Below are positions 33,856 through 41,759 of a stretch of DNA of 64,000 bases, piece by piece. Positions within the stretch are counted from its first letter, which is position 1; every line of letters starts with the position of its first letter. The stretch covers positions 1 to 64,000 of the forward strand of contig CAJTYV010000013.1 in assembly GCA_910584195.1 (NCBI GenBank), read 5' to 3'. A program made the translations under genes and the position numbers. The stretch comes from an uncultured Ruminococcus sp. GTDB lineage: Bacteria > Bacillota > Clostridia > Oscillospirales > Ruminococcaceae. A model generated the notes under the pieces. It had not been told where the DNA came from. It did no database searches and was given only the letters and a program-made list of their open reading frames with translations.

Positions 33856-35068
33856 CCATCTCCTTATCAAACTTCAATAGATTTCTTGCAATTGCTTCAA
33901 CAACTGCCACTGTGATTGAATTTCCGGCTTGCTTGTAAAGCTGTGCGTCGGACATTCCTGTGGCGGCAACTTTCTCAAACTGAGCCTTTTCAAAGCCTTG
34001 TAAACGCCAGCATTCCACAGGCATGAGACGGCGGATTCGCCCTCTGTGGACAACCCCGTGCCTGTCCGTGACAGTTATCGTAAACATCGGTTCGTCGGGA
34101 TTTTTTATGCGTCTGCCGTTCTGTCGGGTAGTCTCTTTAAACGGATTCAGAATGGCTCTCGCTCCTTCCTCAAGTACTCCCGAACGCTCACCTTTGTGAG
34201 TACCATTGGTAACTCCCAAATCCATTCTTGTATGCAGACAACGGGCATTTTCCGTAATCTGTGGATTCTCATTCAAATCCACAAAAACAGCGGAATGTTC
34301 GCCTTTATGATGTGACATTCCGCTGTTCTGACGTGCCGTTATGCACCTTGCCGTATCGGTAATTCGAGGATTTTCGTTGTAGTCAATCAGGTACAGACCT
34401 GTTTTTCCACCTCGTCCGCCGCTTCCGCTGCACTGCGTAACCGCCGTACCGTTCGTGAAATACACCCTCGAACCCTGACTTCCGCCGATCAGCTGTTCAG
34501 GTTTTCTTTCTCCGCCATTTTCTGCATCGCCTCGTCCGAAAGAAAGTATTTCGGCGGGACATCTTCCTCCAAGATATCCGACAAGGAACAGCCTCCGTCG
34601 GGACTGCGGTATTCCGAAGCCGGCAGAGTTAAGCACACGCCAGCACATACTGTACCCCAGTTCTGAAATCTTTTCAAGGATGATTTTCCAGCACTCTCCC
34701 TGCGATATACCCAGCAGGTTGGGTACGTTTTCAGCAATAAAGTACTTGGGCCGCCTGACTTCAAGAATGCGGATATAGTCGAAAAACAGGTTTCCTCTGT
34801 CATCCTCAAAAGCACGTCTGTGCCCCGCCACACTGAACGACTGGCAGCATGGTCCGCCAACGAGCAGATCAAAATCCGGCATACTTCCGTAATCGATTTT
34901 CGTGATGTCCTCATAAAACGCTTCACCTCCCGTATCGTACAAGGCTCGGTAAGCCTTTTGTGCAAATTTGTCGATTTCGCACCACCCGACGCACTCAAAA
35001 CCCCCAACTTTTTCAAAAGCGGAGCGGAATGCACCGATGCCTGCGAATGCTTCAAAATATCTTATCAT
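33839..35068 (-). CDS. DNA (cytosine-5) methyltransferase, variant motif IV
   Basis: A 409-residue C5 methyltransferase. Motif I is FEAFAGIGAFRSA (5-17), motif VI ENV, motif VIII QSRRRL, and C-terminal motifs RRLMPVECWRLQGF and YKQAGNSI. Motif IV reads GGPCCQSFS: the catalytic Cys75 is kept, but the nearly invariant Pro before it is Cys. The target region holds a tandem repeat of about 33-35 residues (DYNENPRITDTARCITARQ... and DLNENPQITENARCLHTRM..., each closing with THKGE/HHKGE). The enzyme is the counterpart of the 5805 gene, with different recognition units. Confidence 0.88.
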   Translation of the reverse strand: MIRYFEAFAGIGAFRSAFEKVGGFECVGWCEIDKFAQKAYRALYDTGGEAFYEDITKIDYGSMPDFDLLVGGPCCQSFSVAGHRRAFEDDRGNLFFDYIRILEVRRPKYFIAENVPNLLGISQGECWKIILEKISELGYSMCWRVLNSAGFGIPQSRRRLFLVGYLGGRCPAEILSFGRGDAENGGERKPEQLIGGSQGSRVYFTNGTAVTQCSGSGGRGGKTGLYLIDYNENPRITDTARCITARQNSGMSHHKGEHSAVFVDLNENPQITENARCLHTRMDLGVTNGTHKGERSGVLEEGARAILNPFKETTRQNGRRIKNPDEPMFTITVTDRHGVVHRGRIRRLMPVECWRLQGFEKAQFEKVAATGMSDAQLYKQAGNSITVAVVEAIARNLLKFDKEMDEYGK

Positions 35069-35125
35069 CTATCACCAGTCCTTTCCTACAATAAAAAAGG
35101 CTGAATTTCCGCAAAAATTCAACCT

Positions 35126-35521
35126 TTACATCGTCATATTCATTTCGGTTTCTTCTGATAAATCTTCGTTTACCGAATCCGCTTCTACCTTTATATCAGA
35201 CTGAAGATGTTTCTCCACAAGTTCCTTTGCTCCCGGAATATACTGGGAATACCGTGCATATGACGTACCCTCGGACTCGATTATCAGACCATCGCCCTGT
35301 TCTTCATCATAAATCAGAAGACAGTGGTATTTGTCATCTCTGTCGCAGTACATCATATCGACGTTTTCAGCTATCAGCCTGTTGTCACGCAGCGGATGTC
35401 TTTTCAGATTTTCAAACTCAGCATTGGAGACTGCTATCGCTTTCTCAACCACACAGGACTTTGTTCTGAACTCAGATTCTTTACGAAGCAGATTTGCATT
35501 GATTATCAGTTTTTCTTTCAC
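35126..35521 (-). CDS. Accessory protein with acidic Met tail (short copy)
   Basis: A 131-residue protein, the short copy of the one at 7449-8063: LLRKESEFRTKSCVVEKAIA, LKRHPLRDNRLIAENVDMMY, ESEGTSYARYSQYIPGAKEL, then a direct jump to VNEDLSEETEMNMTM. The GTG at 35521 is chosen because AAGGAGGAGAAGTTG precedes it; a longer frame to 35575 runs into the attenuator hairpin. It leads the second cassette as its relative leads the first. The function is unknown. Confidence 0.65.
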   Translation of the reverse strand: MKEKLIINANLLRKESEFRTKSCVVEKAIAVSNAEFENLKRHPLRDNRLIAENVDMMYCDRDDKYHCLLIYDEEQGDGLIIESEGTSYARYSQYIPGAKELVEKHLQSDIKVEADSVNEDLSEETEMNMTM

Positions 35522-35553
35522 CAACTTCTCCTCCTTTTCCGGAAAATAAAAAA

Positions 35554-35606
35554 AGACCATCCTGTTCATCATCACTTAAAATTCGTGATATCTGACAAAA
35601 CGGTCT
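35554..35606 (-). terminator. Candidate attenuator, copy 2
   Basis: On the minus strand AGACCGTTTTGTCA ... TGAACAGGATGGTCT is followed by eight T. It lies about 33 bases before the GTG at 35521. Its stem bases and position match 8149-8200. Confidence 0.6.
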
Positions 35607-35783
35607 TTCAAATTCGGTTATTATTCTATTGTATAAAGGCAGGTATTTTTTGATTTTTTCTTTCTGACCTGCTCATATTTGTTCCATATTTTTCTCTGCG
35701 AGGGTTCAAATCCTGTACCTTCGCAAAAACGGGCAAAAAACAGCCATGGTTTTACACTAAAAATTTTCGGCTTCTGAGTAGCA

Positions 35784-35811
35784 AAAAAGCCCGATTATTC
35801 GGGCTTTTTTC
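35784..35811. terminator. Two-way terminator, copy 2
   Basis: AAAAAAGCCCGA and TCGGGCTTTTTT again form a symmetric stem, equivalent to 8378-8405. Confidence 0.8.
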
Positions 35812-35865
35812 GGTGGACAGCTATTTAGTCTCACCAATATGGCTAAAGACTGCAATTTTGATACA

Positions 35866-35900
35866 ATGCACCTTCTAAAAATTGAGAGGGTGCATTTTTG
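35866..35900 (+). terminator. Hairpin terminator near the HEPN gene end
   Basis: ATGCACC-TTCT and AGA-GGGTGCAT pair around an AAAAATTG loop and lead into TTTTTG on the plus strand. On the minus strand it stands about 55 bases after the HEPN gene stop with a weaker T-run. Confidence 0.6.
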
Positions 35901-35954
35901 TTTGCATAAAGCTATCGTCTTCTTTTTGTATTTACAGACTTGTCATTTGCTCAG

Positions 35955-37205
35955 TTAATATATCCCTTTTTTAGCGCCTAATTGTTCCGCCAACTCTTTT
36001 GCTGTCATAGATCTTGCATGTCTCAAAAGCTTGTGAAAATCCCAATATGGTAATCCCTGAATATTGAAGCAACCAAATACTTTTTGTGAGATAAATCGTG
36101 TAATACTGTAGTGTTGAGGAATAGCAAAACCGTCTTCATAATCACACAGATATTGAAATCGAACTATTTCCTCCGGATTATATGTAGTTTTTTCGGGAGA
36201 ATTCTCAATGTACAAACCATCGATATATTTTACACCATCTTCGTCTTGAATGAACTGCTCAACTTCAGATTCTAATATGTCATTATCTGATTCGAGAATT
36301 ACAACTGGAGATTGATTGGATTCAATCTTAGGTATATATACAATCATACTTTTAAACTTTATAATGGCTTCGTTCCTGTTATCATTTGCCCAGATTGCTA
36401 TATGTCCATCTTCAATTATTTTTAATCTAGCTTCACCTGAACACCATCCATTAAATAGATCCATACCAAAGGTTTGTTTTTCTTGAAGTGCTTTAAAGAA
36501 GATTTTTGCAGCATTGATGTCATCTATATATACTATATCTTCTTGACCGGAATAAAGATGCGTTTTTTCTGCTGCTTTAGATAATGCTTCAACAACATCT
36601 TTCATTATTGCCATTTTATGAGTAGTAAGGAATTCCATATATTTATCATAATTAGCTTTGATCTCCGAATAACCATAGAATGTTTTATAGATAGCACCTA
36701 TTGCTTTTAAGAAAAGAACATCCAATTCTATCAAGAGATTATCAAATACACTATCAATTGTTGAATCATCAACTGAAACTTCAGCATGTGTGAGCGCATT
36801 TCGTATTGTATTCAATTTTAAAAGTTTGAATTCTAATTGCTCAGATAATTGGATATCCGAAAAGTATTTTACACGTTCCAAAGCCTCGTCATATGAAATT
36901 GTGTGAATTCTAGAAGCTTTTGACGTTTGAAACACACTATCAAGGTTCTGATCCGTTTTTTCCTTATATGCCTTTTTGTAATCATTCTTAAATTCATCAA
37001 TAATTAAAAACTCGCTTTTGCAATAAAGTATATATTTCAAAAGGATTTCCACACCGTGATGTGTAGACAGAATTGCTTGCTTGAGAGTGTAATAGTCTTC
37101 AGGATCCGGAGTTGATTTGCCTTTTATTGATTTAGTATACACTAAATAACTGTTAAAACCTTTTTGAATTGAATCTATTCCATTATCTAACATTGTAATA
37201 TGCAT
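35955..37205 (-). CDS. HEPN-motif protein, possible RNase effector
   Basis: A 416-residue protein from the ATG at 37205 (GGAAGGTGGGCG before it). The N-terminal ~170 residues are helical and contain RNALTH (135-140), the Rx4H motif of HEPN domains, many of which are toxic ribonucleases in toxin-antitoxin and abortive-infection systems. HHGVEILLKYILY (49-61) fits the preceding HEPN helix. The remaining ~240 residues are of unknown fold and end in KELAEQLGAKKG, which looks like a short helix-turn. No nucleotidyltransferase antitoxin lies beside it. The RNase role is inferred from the motif. Confidence 0.6.
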   Translation of the reverse strand: MHITMLDNGIDSIQKGFNSYLVYTKSIKGKSTPDPEDYYTLKQAILSTHHGVEILLKYILYCKSEFLIIDEFKNDYKKAYKEKTDQNLDSVFQTSKASRIHTISYDEALERVKYFSDIQLSEQLEFKLLKLNTIRNALTHAEVSVDDSTIDSVFDNLLIELDVLFLKAIGAIYKTFYGYSEIKANYDKYMEFLTTHKMAIMKDVVEALSKAAEKTHLYSGQEDIVYIDDINAAKIFFKALQEKQTFGMDLFNGWCSGEARLKIIEDGHIAIWANDNRNEAIIKFKSMIVYIPKIESNQSPVVILESDNDILESEVEQFIQDEDGVKYIDGLYIENSPEKTTYNPEEIVRFQYLCDYEDGFAIPQHYSITRFISQKVFGCFNIQGLPYWDFHKLLRHARSMTAKELAEQLGAKKGIY

Positions 37206-37258
37206 TAGTACGCCCACCTTCCTAATAAAATTAAGAACTGAAATATCTAAATTGAGTC

Positions 37259-37651
37259 TCACTCAAAAGTACATGTATTCAAAGCTGCCGTGCACATATC
37301 TTTTTTCAAGTCATGCTGTGCACCTGTCAGCGAAAACAGAAAGATCCTCTCAGCAAGCAATTCAGCAATGCGGGCAGCAACAATATCCGCTTCCTTCGTA
37401 TTCTGTTCCACTGTCATACGAGTATCTCGCTGCTCATAATAGCTGTAGATTTTTTTCTGAGCTGTGGCGATATCAAATTTGCCCTCAATATGCTCCTTGA
37501 CAATTTCAAGCAGATATTCCGATGTTTGGAGACCGTCAACATCCTGTAAACCGATTGCAGTCTGCCACGCTGCACTTTTTTCAGAACGGTCAGGCTCCAC
37601 CTGACGGATATATTCATCTAAATCATATTGCCAGTCATGTTCCTGCAACAT
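37259..37651 (-). pseudogene. Truncated VbhA-Fic remnant
   Basis: A 130-residue frame whose middle (LQDVDGLQTSEYLLEIVKEH, IEGKFDIATAQKKIYSYYEQ) matches the VbhA-type antitoxin helices that inhibit Fic AMP-transferases. The next segment, TKEADIVAARIAELLAERIFLF, looks like the start of a Fic domain. The Fic catalytic motif (HPFxxGNG) never appears: after FSLTGAQ the frame ends within ~20 residues next to the HEPN gene. I take it as the front end of a Fic protein with built-in antitoxin, cut by recombination. A free antitoxin that still works is the alternative. Confidence 0.65.
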
Positions 37652-37992
37652 ACTTTACCTTCTTACTTCGTGGATTTGTCACTATAATTAGTATACCACA
37701 ATATCTCTGAAAAAGCAAGTAAGAAAGGAAGTTGCTATGGAAATGATGTGGAACGATTAATTTTTGTTACTTTCTACGGAAAATCAATAGCTTTCATTTA
37801 TTTGCTGTAGCGAAACCGCTGAAATCAGGAGGAGAATTGTGAACTTTCGTTGGTATGTTGCTACTCATTAGTTTCCCTTAAAACAAACAAGGGAAAAATA
37901 AATGAGCAATTTGTCCACAACAATGGAATATGAGTTTGTGAAAACCTAAGTTATGGAAAGCCAACGCTTGCTGAAAGTTGAAAGAGTGATGT
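37652..37992. other. Gene-free stretch left of IS256
   Basis: It holds a possible promoter for the VbhA-type gene (an ATTAGTATACCACAAT stretch near 37686-37702), a short stem TTTCCCTT/AAGGGAAA near 37871-37894 and scattered start codons without open frames behind them. I see no gene. Confidence 0.4.
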
Positions 37993-39441
37993 GAGTCTAT
38001 CCAAAAATTTGTGTAAACCTCTGAAGTAGAGTATAATAGAAGAGAAATTATTTAGGAGGTTTAAATTATGGGAAAAAGACGAAGAAGAGGAACAGAGGAA
38101 GAAGAGGCAAGAAGAGAGCTGATAAGGGAGTTCATATCGGCAGCGAATATCCAGAGCATGGAGGATATTCATGAACTGTTCAAGGAGGCGCTTGCCGGAT
38201 TTATGGAAGGCAGTCTCGAAGCAGAACTTGACGATGAGCTTGGATATGAGCCATACGATGTGAAAAACAAGAATACTGAAAACAGTCGGAACGGACACAG
38301 CAAAAAGACGCTGCGTACCAGCATGGGCAAGGTTGAAATTGATGTACCACGTGACAGAAATGGCGATTTTGAGCCAAAGATCCTGCCTAAAAATCAGACA
38401 AGTATATCGCAGGACATGGAGAATAAGATCATCTCTATGTACGCCAAGGGTATGTCCACATCCGATATCGAAGATCATATCCGTGATATTTACGGTCTGG
38501 AGATATCCGATACTACTGTCAGCCGTATCACCGACAAGGTTCTCCCTGTAGCCAGGGAATGGCAGCAGCAACCGCTTGAGAGTGTCTATGCAGTCGTATT
38601 TCTCGACGCTATTCACTATCATGTACGTAGCGAGGGACAGATCGTCAAGAAGGCTTGTCTACATAGCAATCGGTGTTGATCTTGACGGCAGGAAGGACGT
38701 TCTCGGAATGTGGGTAGGCGAGAATGAAAGCGCCAAGTTCTGGGCAGGTGTGCTGAACAGCATGAGAAATCGCGGAGTTGAGGATATTTTAATTGCCTGC
38801 ACTGATAATCTGACAGGCTTTTCGCAAGCAATAGAAGCCGCATTCCCGAAGACTGATATCCAGAACTGTATCATTCATCAGCTGAGAAATTCCAGCAAAT
38901 ATGTCTCCTACAAAGATCTGAAAGCACTTATGGCTGATCTGAAGAAGGTTTATACAGCTGTAGATGAAGAATCAGCTATGTCTGCTCTTGATGATTTTGC
39001 GGCTGCCTGGGATGCTAAATATCCCAAAATCTCAAAGTCCTGGTACGATAATTGGGCTAATCTCAGCACTTATTTCAAATTTCCACAGGAACTCAGAAAG
39101 CTGATTTACACGACAAATGCATCGAGGGATTCAACCGTCAGATCAGGAAAGTAACCAAGTCAAAGTCCGTATTTCCGACCGATGACAGTCTTTTCAAGAT
39201 GTTGTATCTGGCTATGAAGGACATTACGAAAAAGTGGACTGGACGCCGTCAGGACTGGAGTCAGATATATGCACAGCTCGTAATCTACTACGGCGACAGA
39301 ATACCAGATTGATATTTTTATCTTGACAATTGAATTATCATGTGCTATTATGCAGATAAGACCGTCTGCTTCCGCATCCGGTCTCATCATATACTCTTTT
39401 ATTGCACTATTTTTCGTTTACACAGATTTTGGGATTGACTC
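37993..39441 (+). mobile_element. IS256-family element, degenerate
   Basis: Twenty-six-base imperfect ends, GAGTCTATCCAAAAATTTG... (37993-38018) and its inverse (39416-39441), bound a Mutator-type transposase gene. The two ends agree at about 22 of 26 positions. The 8-9 bp duplication usual for the family is not evident, so an older or rearranged insertion is likely. The transposase is broken by two frameshifts. Confidence 0.8.
38068..39312 (+). pseudogene. IS256 transposase with two frameshifts
   Basis: A Mutator/IS256 transposase (PF00872). The first part (MGKRRRRGTEEEEARRELIR, GSLEAELDDELGYEPYD, VPRDRNGDFEPKILPK, YAKGMSTSDIEDHI, VFLDAIHYHVR) runs to about 38650. An extra base shifts it into VYIAIGVDLDGRKDVLGMW, ACTDNLTGFSQAI and IIHQLRNSSKYVSYKD. 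A second shift near 39119 (one base lost in AATGCATCGAGG) leads to NAIEGFNRQIRKVTKSK and LVIYYGDRI before the TGA at 39312. It cannot make the normal enzyme unless recoded. Confidence 0.88.
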
Positions 39442-39926
39442 CACGATCGTTAGATATAGCTTTTAAAAACATGCAATATTTGATTTAATTGTTCTCAATT
39501 GATAAATATATCACACATATCGTAATCGCAGGACAATAATACTAAAATTTTATATCGTTATAAGGCGTATCATAAAAGCCTTCTTCTTTTAGACGAGTCA
39601 CCATTGTATCAAGGCATGGTTTCCACATGCTTGTAAACCATTGTGATTTTCCAAACCATAATTATCAGCTTCAACCGAGTCATAGTGTTCATTTACGCCA
39701 AGAATAGTATGGGAATACCTTGTAAGGTCTTTGTGATGTAGTCTAATTCATCCTGATAATGGGACGACACCACGATATGTGAATACAAAAAATATTTACA
39801 TCATCATAACAAGTGACACAATTTGTAAAGCACTTAAGTTGTGGATAATGTTTTTAAAACAGATCTATTAATATGTTTTCATTTGCTGGATACTCACTTT
39901 TTAGAACCGCCTACAATATATTGTGG
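39442..39926. other. Decayed stretch right of IS256
   Basis: Apart from the gene fragment at 39542-39775, I see nothing coding here. The DNA is AT-rich, and the remaining frames are short and lack ribosome sites. Confidence 0.4.
39542..39775 (-). pseudogene. Frameshifted gene fragment
   Basis: On the minus strand, protein-like pieces occur in successive frames: DELDYITKTLQGIPIL, then GVNEHYDSVEADNYGLENHN, then LDTMVTRLKEEGFYDTPYND ending in TAG at 39542-39544. The joined text reads like the C-terminal third of one protein that has lost its frame at least twice. I cannot name the family. Confidence 0.45.
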
Positions 39927-40403
39927 CTATCTATCAGCATATATATAACCATTATAGAATTTGTTGTAATTAAGGTTAGACTGTTCGTCTCTATCAAAAT
40001 GAAACAAAACATGATGGCCTCTAGTTTGGGTTGAAAACATAGATTTTCTAATAGGTTCCTCAATCACAATCATAAAGTCTACATTTACACCGTCATAAAC
40101 TTGTTTATAGTCAAACCTGAATGTGACATTCCGGTTGACAGATGCATGAGACTTGATGTAATGGTTATTAATCAGATATGTAAATGCAGTCGCAAGGAAA
40201 TATTCCATGTCATCATCATCAAGTACATGTCTAGCGTTTTGCCAATTGAGAGCTGTCTCTACCGTCATATCGTTCATGGTTTTTCCTTTTCCAAACAACA
40301 AAACCGTGACGCTATCCGCATATCTTGAATGAATACGAAAAGTGTTTGCCAAAAATTCTCTTCCGTTCTGGCGAACGGGCTGTAATTGTTCAAAATATTT
40401 CAT
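39927..40403 (-). CDS. Hypothetical protein
   Basis: A 158-residue protein (from the ATG at 40403, preceded by GGGAAGGCG; a longer frame to 40430 is possible). It contains REFLANTFRIHSRYADSVTV, TVETALNWQNARHVLDDDDM, YFLATAFTYLINNHYIKSHA and FRFDYKQVYDGVNVDFMIVI. The second half looks beta-rich. I do not recognise the family. It stands alone between scar DNA and gene fragments, and could be an immunity-like or accessory protein left by rearrangement. Confidence 0.55.
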   Translation of the reverse strand: MKYFEQLQPVRQNGREFLANTFRIHSRYADSVTVLLFGKGKTMNDMTVETALNWQNARHVLDDDDMEYFLATAFTYLINNHYIKSHASVNRNVTFRFDYKQVYDGVNVDFMIVIEEPIRKSMFSTQTRGHHVLFHFDRDEQSNLNYNKFYNGYIYADR

Positions 40404-40441
40404 GTTATAATTCGCCTTCCCGCTTTCCATAAAAGCTTTAA

Positions 40442-40594
40442 TTAGGTTAACGCTTTAATTATAAGCTGTGCATCTGCGTGTCCTTGTTCAGCAGCAGTGG
40501 GTATAGTTCTGTTTTTTTCATATTCTCCCATAGTTGTTTCGTAAAATGGAAAATCTCTCCATTTATAGAAATCTGGATTACGACTTGACTTCAT
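40442..40594 (-). pseudogene. Short ORF with a Sel1-like motif, probable remnant
   Basis: A 50-codon frame, MKSSRNPDFYKWRDFPFYET..., closing with TAAEQGHADAQLIIKALT. AAEQGHADAQ is the typical core of a Sel1 (TPR-like) repeat, normally present in tandem. GAGGGG lies nine bases before the ATG, so translation is possible. One half-repeat is not a working solenoid, hence a remnant of a longer Sel1-repeat gene is most likely. Confidence 0.4.
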
Positions 40595-40617
40595 TAAGTA
40601 ATGTCCCCTCTCTATAA

Positions 40618-40794
40618 TTAAATATCTGTAATCGTATTGTATTGCGTGTAATCTTCTGCTACTTTTTCATGGATTGCTTCATCATATTCATCACCATTTG
40701 AAACTATTTTCACTTTTATATCCGATAATTCAAGCAATGCTTTTATCATTTCAGCATAATCGGAAAAGAACTCATCATTATAATCAGAAAAAAC
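40618..40794 (-). pseudogene. C-terminal gene fragment
   Basis: A 58-codon open segment without a good start: VFSDYNDEFFSDYAEMIKAL, SDIKVKIVSNGDEYDEAIHE, EDYTQYNTITDI, then TAA. The acidic, regular composition is protein-like, but a stop precedes it directly. It is the end of some gene in the same direction as the large operon that stops just upstream at 40823. Family unknown. Confidence 0.4.
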
Positions 40795-40822
40795 TTATGG
40801 AAAACTTTGGAATACCTAATAT

Positions 40823-41008
40823 TCAACTAATTTGTAGGATTTTATTATTGATAGATTCTACGCTTTTCTCTAATTCATCAATTCTATCATCCAAATATAG
40901 TCTGCTTTCCTCCAAAACAGACAAAAATTCTTTTGCTGACTCTATTATTCTACCCGTAGTTATGACTACATTCTCCTTACTTATTTCTGTTGTCAGATCT
41001 ATATCCAT
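40823..41008 (-). CDS. Small coiled-coil protein (doubtful)
   Basis: A 61-residue frame (MDIDLTTEISKENVVITTGR, IIESAKEFLSVLEESRLYLD, DRIDELEKSVESINNKI) with clear heptad spacing, so a coiled coil is likely. It overlaps the end of the previous gene by 32 bases and has only a weak ribosome site. It may be the last gene of the large operon. Confidence 0.4.
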   Translation of the reverse strand: MDIDLTTEISKENVVITTGRIIESAKEFLSVLEESRLYLDDRIDELEKSVESINNKILQIS

Positions 41009-41747
41009 TGATTTCCGTGATCTGAAGATTTTCGACGTCATTCAAATCAATCGGATCAATTACAAACTCATCTAATCCGGTTCCAAGCTCAACATTAGTT
41101 TTCTTATCAACTAAGAGTGTTTTACCTCCACCGCTCCAATATTCATTTGCACTTGATTCTTTTCCTGTTGGATATGTCGGATGAAGTTTATTCGCATCTT
41201 CTTTTGAAATTGAAATTCTAACTAAATCACTCGAATTAAAATCCACACCAAGTTTCTCATTGATTTTTGATACATCCCCATCGCATTCTTCGATAATTTG
41301 ATTTATCTGATCTGTTGGTGCAACAAATATGCCATCATCTCTGCCGATAACTTGACCATAATGACCATATTCAGCATTACAAATTTTTTCATATGATTCA
41401 CGAGTCATCAAACATGACACCCCACATTCCGGAACTTCACGAAACTGTCCGGCAATATCAGAGTTAGATTCATTTAATGCATCATTATATAATAAAGAAG
41501 ATTCATCATTTTTTACATCCGCATATTCTTTCAGCAGGGATGAAAAATAATCATCTCTTGAGGAATTTGGATTATCCTTACTCCATTTCTTAAAAGAATC
41601 TTCATCAATAAACTTAGTAACAATTTCATTTTTCTTCTCATCACTTAATGATTCAAATATCTGTGTGTTTTTTTCTTTTTCTGAAAATTCATTATGACTT
41701 TGAATAGTTTTATTTTTTTCAATTTTCTCATCTTTTATTTCACTCAT
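40977..41747 (-). CDS. Uncharacterised protein, possible effector
   Basis: A 256-residue hydrophilic protein. Its N-terminal ~70 residues (IFESLSDEKKNEIVTKFIDE, WSKDNPNSSRDDYFSSLLKE) are loosely like the protein at 44649-44951. A middle part (VSCLMTRESYEKICNAEYGH, YGQVIGRDDGIFVAPTDQI) and a C-terminal part (GKESSANEYWSGGGKTLLVD, GTGLDEFVIDPIDLND) follow; the latter recalls C-terminal domains seen in some polymorphic toxins. It lacks a signal peptide or membrane segment. Position and make-up would suit an effector of the large system, but this is inference. The ATG at 41747 is preferred. Confidence 0.5.
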   Translation of the reverse strand: MSEIKDEKIEKNKTIQSHNEFSEKEKNTQIFESLSDEKKNEIVTKFIDEDSFKKWSKDNPNSSRDDYFSSLLKEYADVKNDESSLLYNDALNESNSDIAGQFREVPECGVSCLMTRESYEKICNAEYGHYGQVIGRDDGIFVAPTDQINQIIEECDGDVSKINEKLGVDFNSSDLVRISISKEDANKLHPTYPTGKESSANEYWSGGGKTLLVDKKTNVELGTGLDEFVIDPIDLNDVENLQITEINGYRSDNRNK

Positions 41748-41759
41748 GATATGCACCTA

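Larger units (their letters stand above)
35522..35954. promoter_or_regulatory. Structured leader region, copy 2
   Basis: A gene-free stretch homologous to 8064-8505 with the same order of parts: attenuator hairpin (35554-35606), GGGTTCAAATCCTGT (T-arm-like, near 35703), ACAGCCATGGTTTTACAC and a two-way terminator (35784-35811). The bases right after the T-arm-like motif differ between copies (GTCAGACG against GTACCTTCGC). In this copy GCGAGG and CCTTCGC can close a stem around it. A further hairpin lies at 35866-35900. Confidence 0.5.

Noticed and set aside
37951..38622. A 223-codon minus-strand frame across the IS256 transposase start
   Set aside because: It is the complement of the conserved transposase frame and includes the element's end; no ribosome site or known domain.
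39160..39390. Minus-strand frame of 76 codons at the IS256 right end
   Set aside because: Complement of the transposase 3' end and terminal repeat; no ribosome site.
37985..39450. Target-site duplication around IS256
   Set aside because: No 8-9 bp direct repeat directly outside the two inverted ends could be found.
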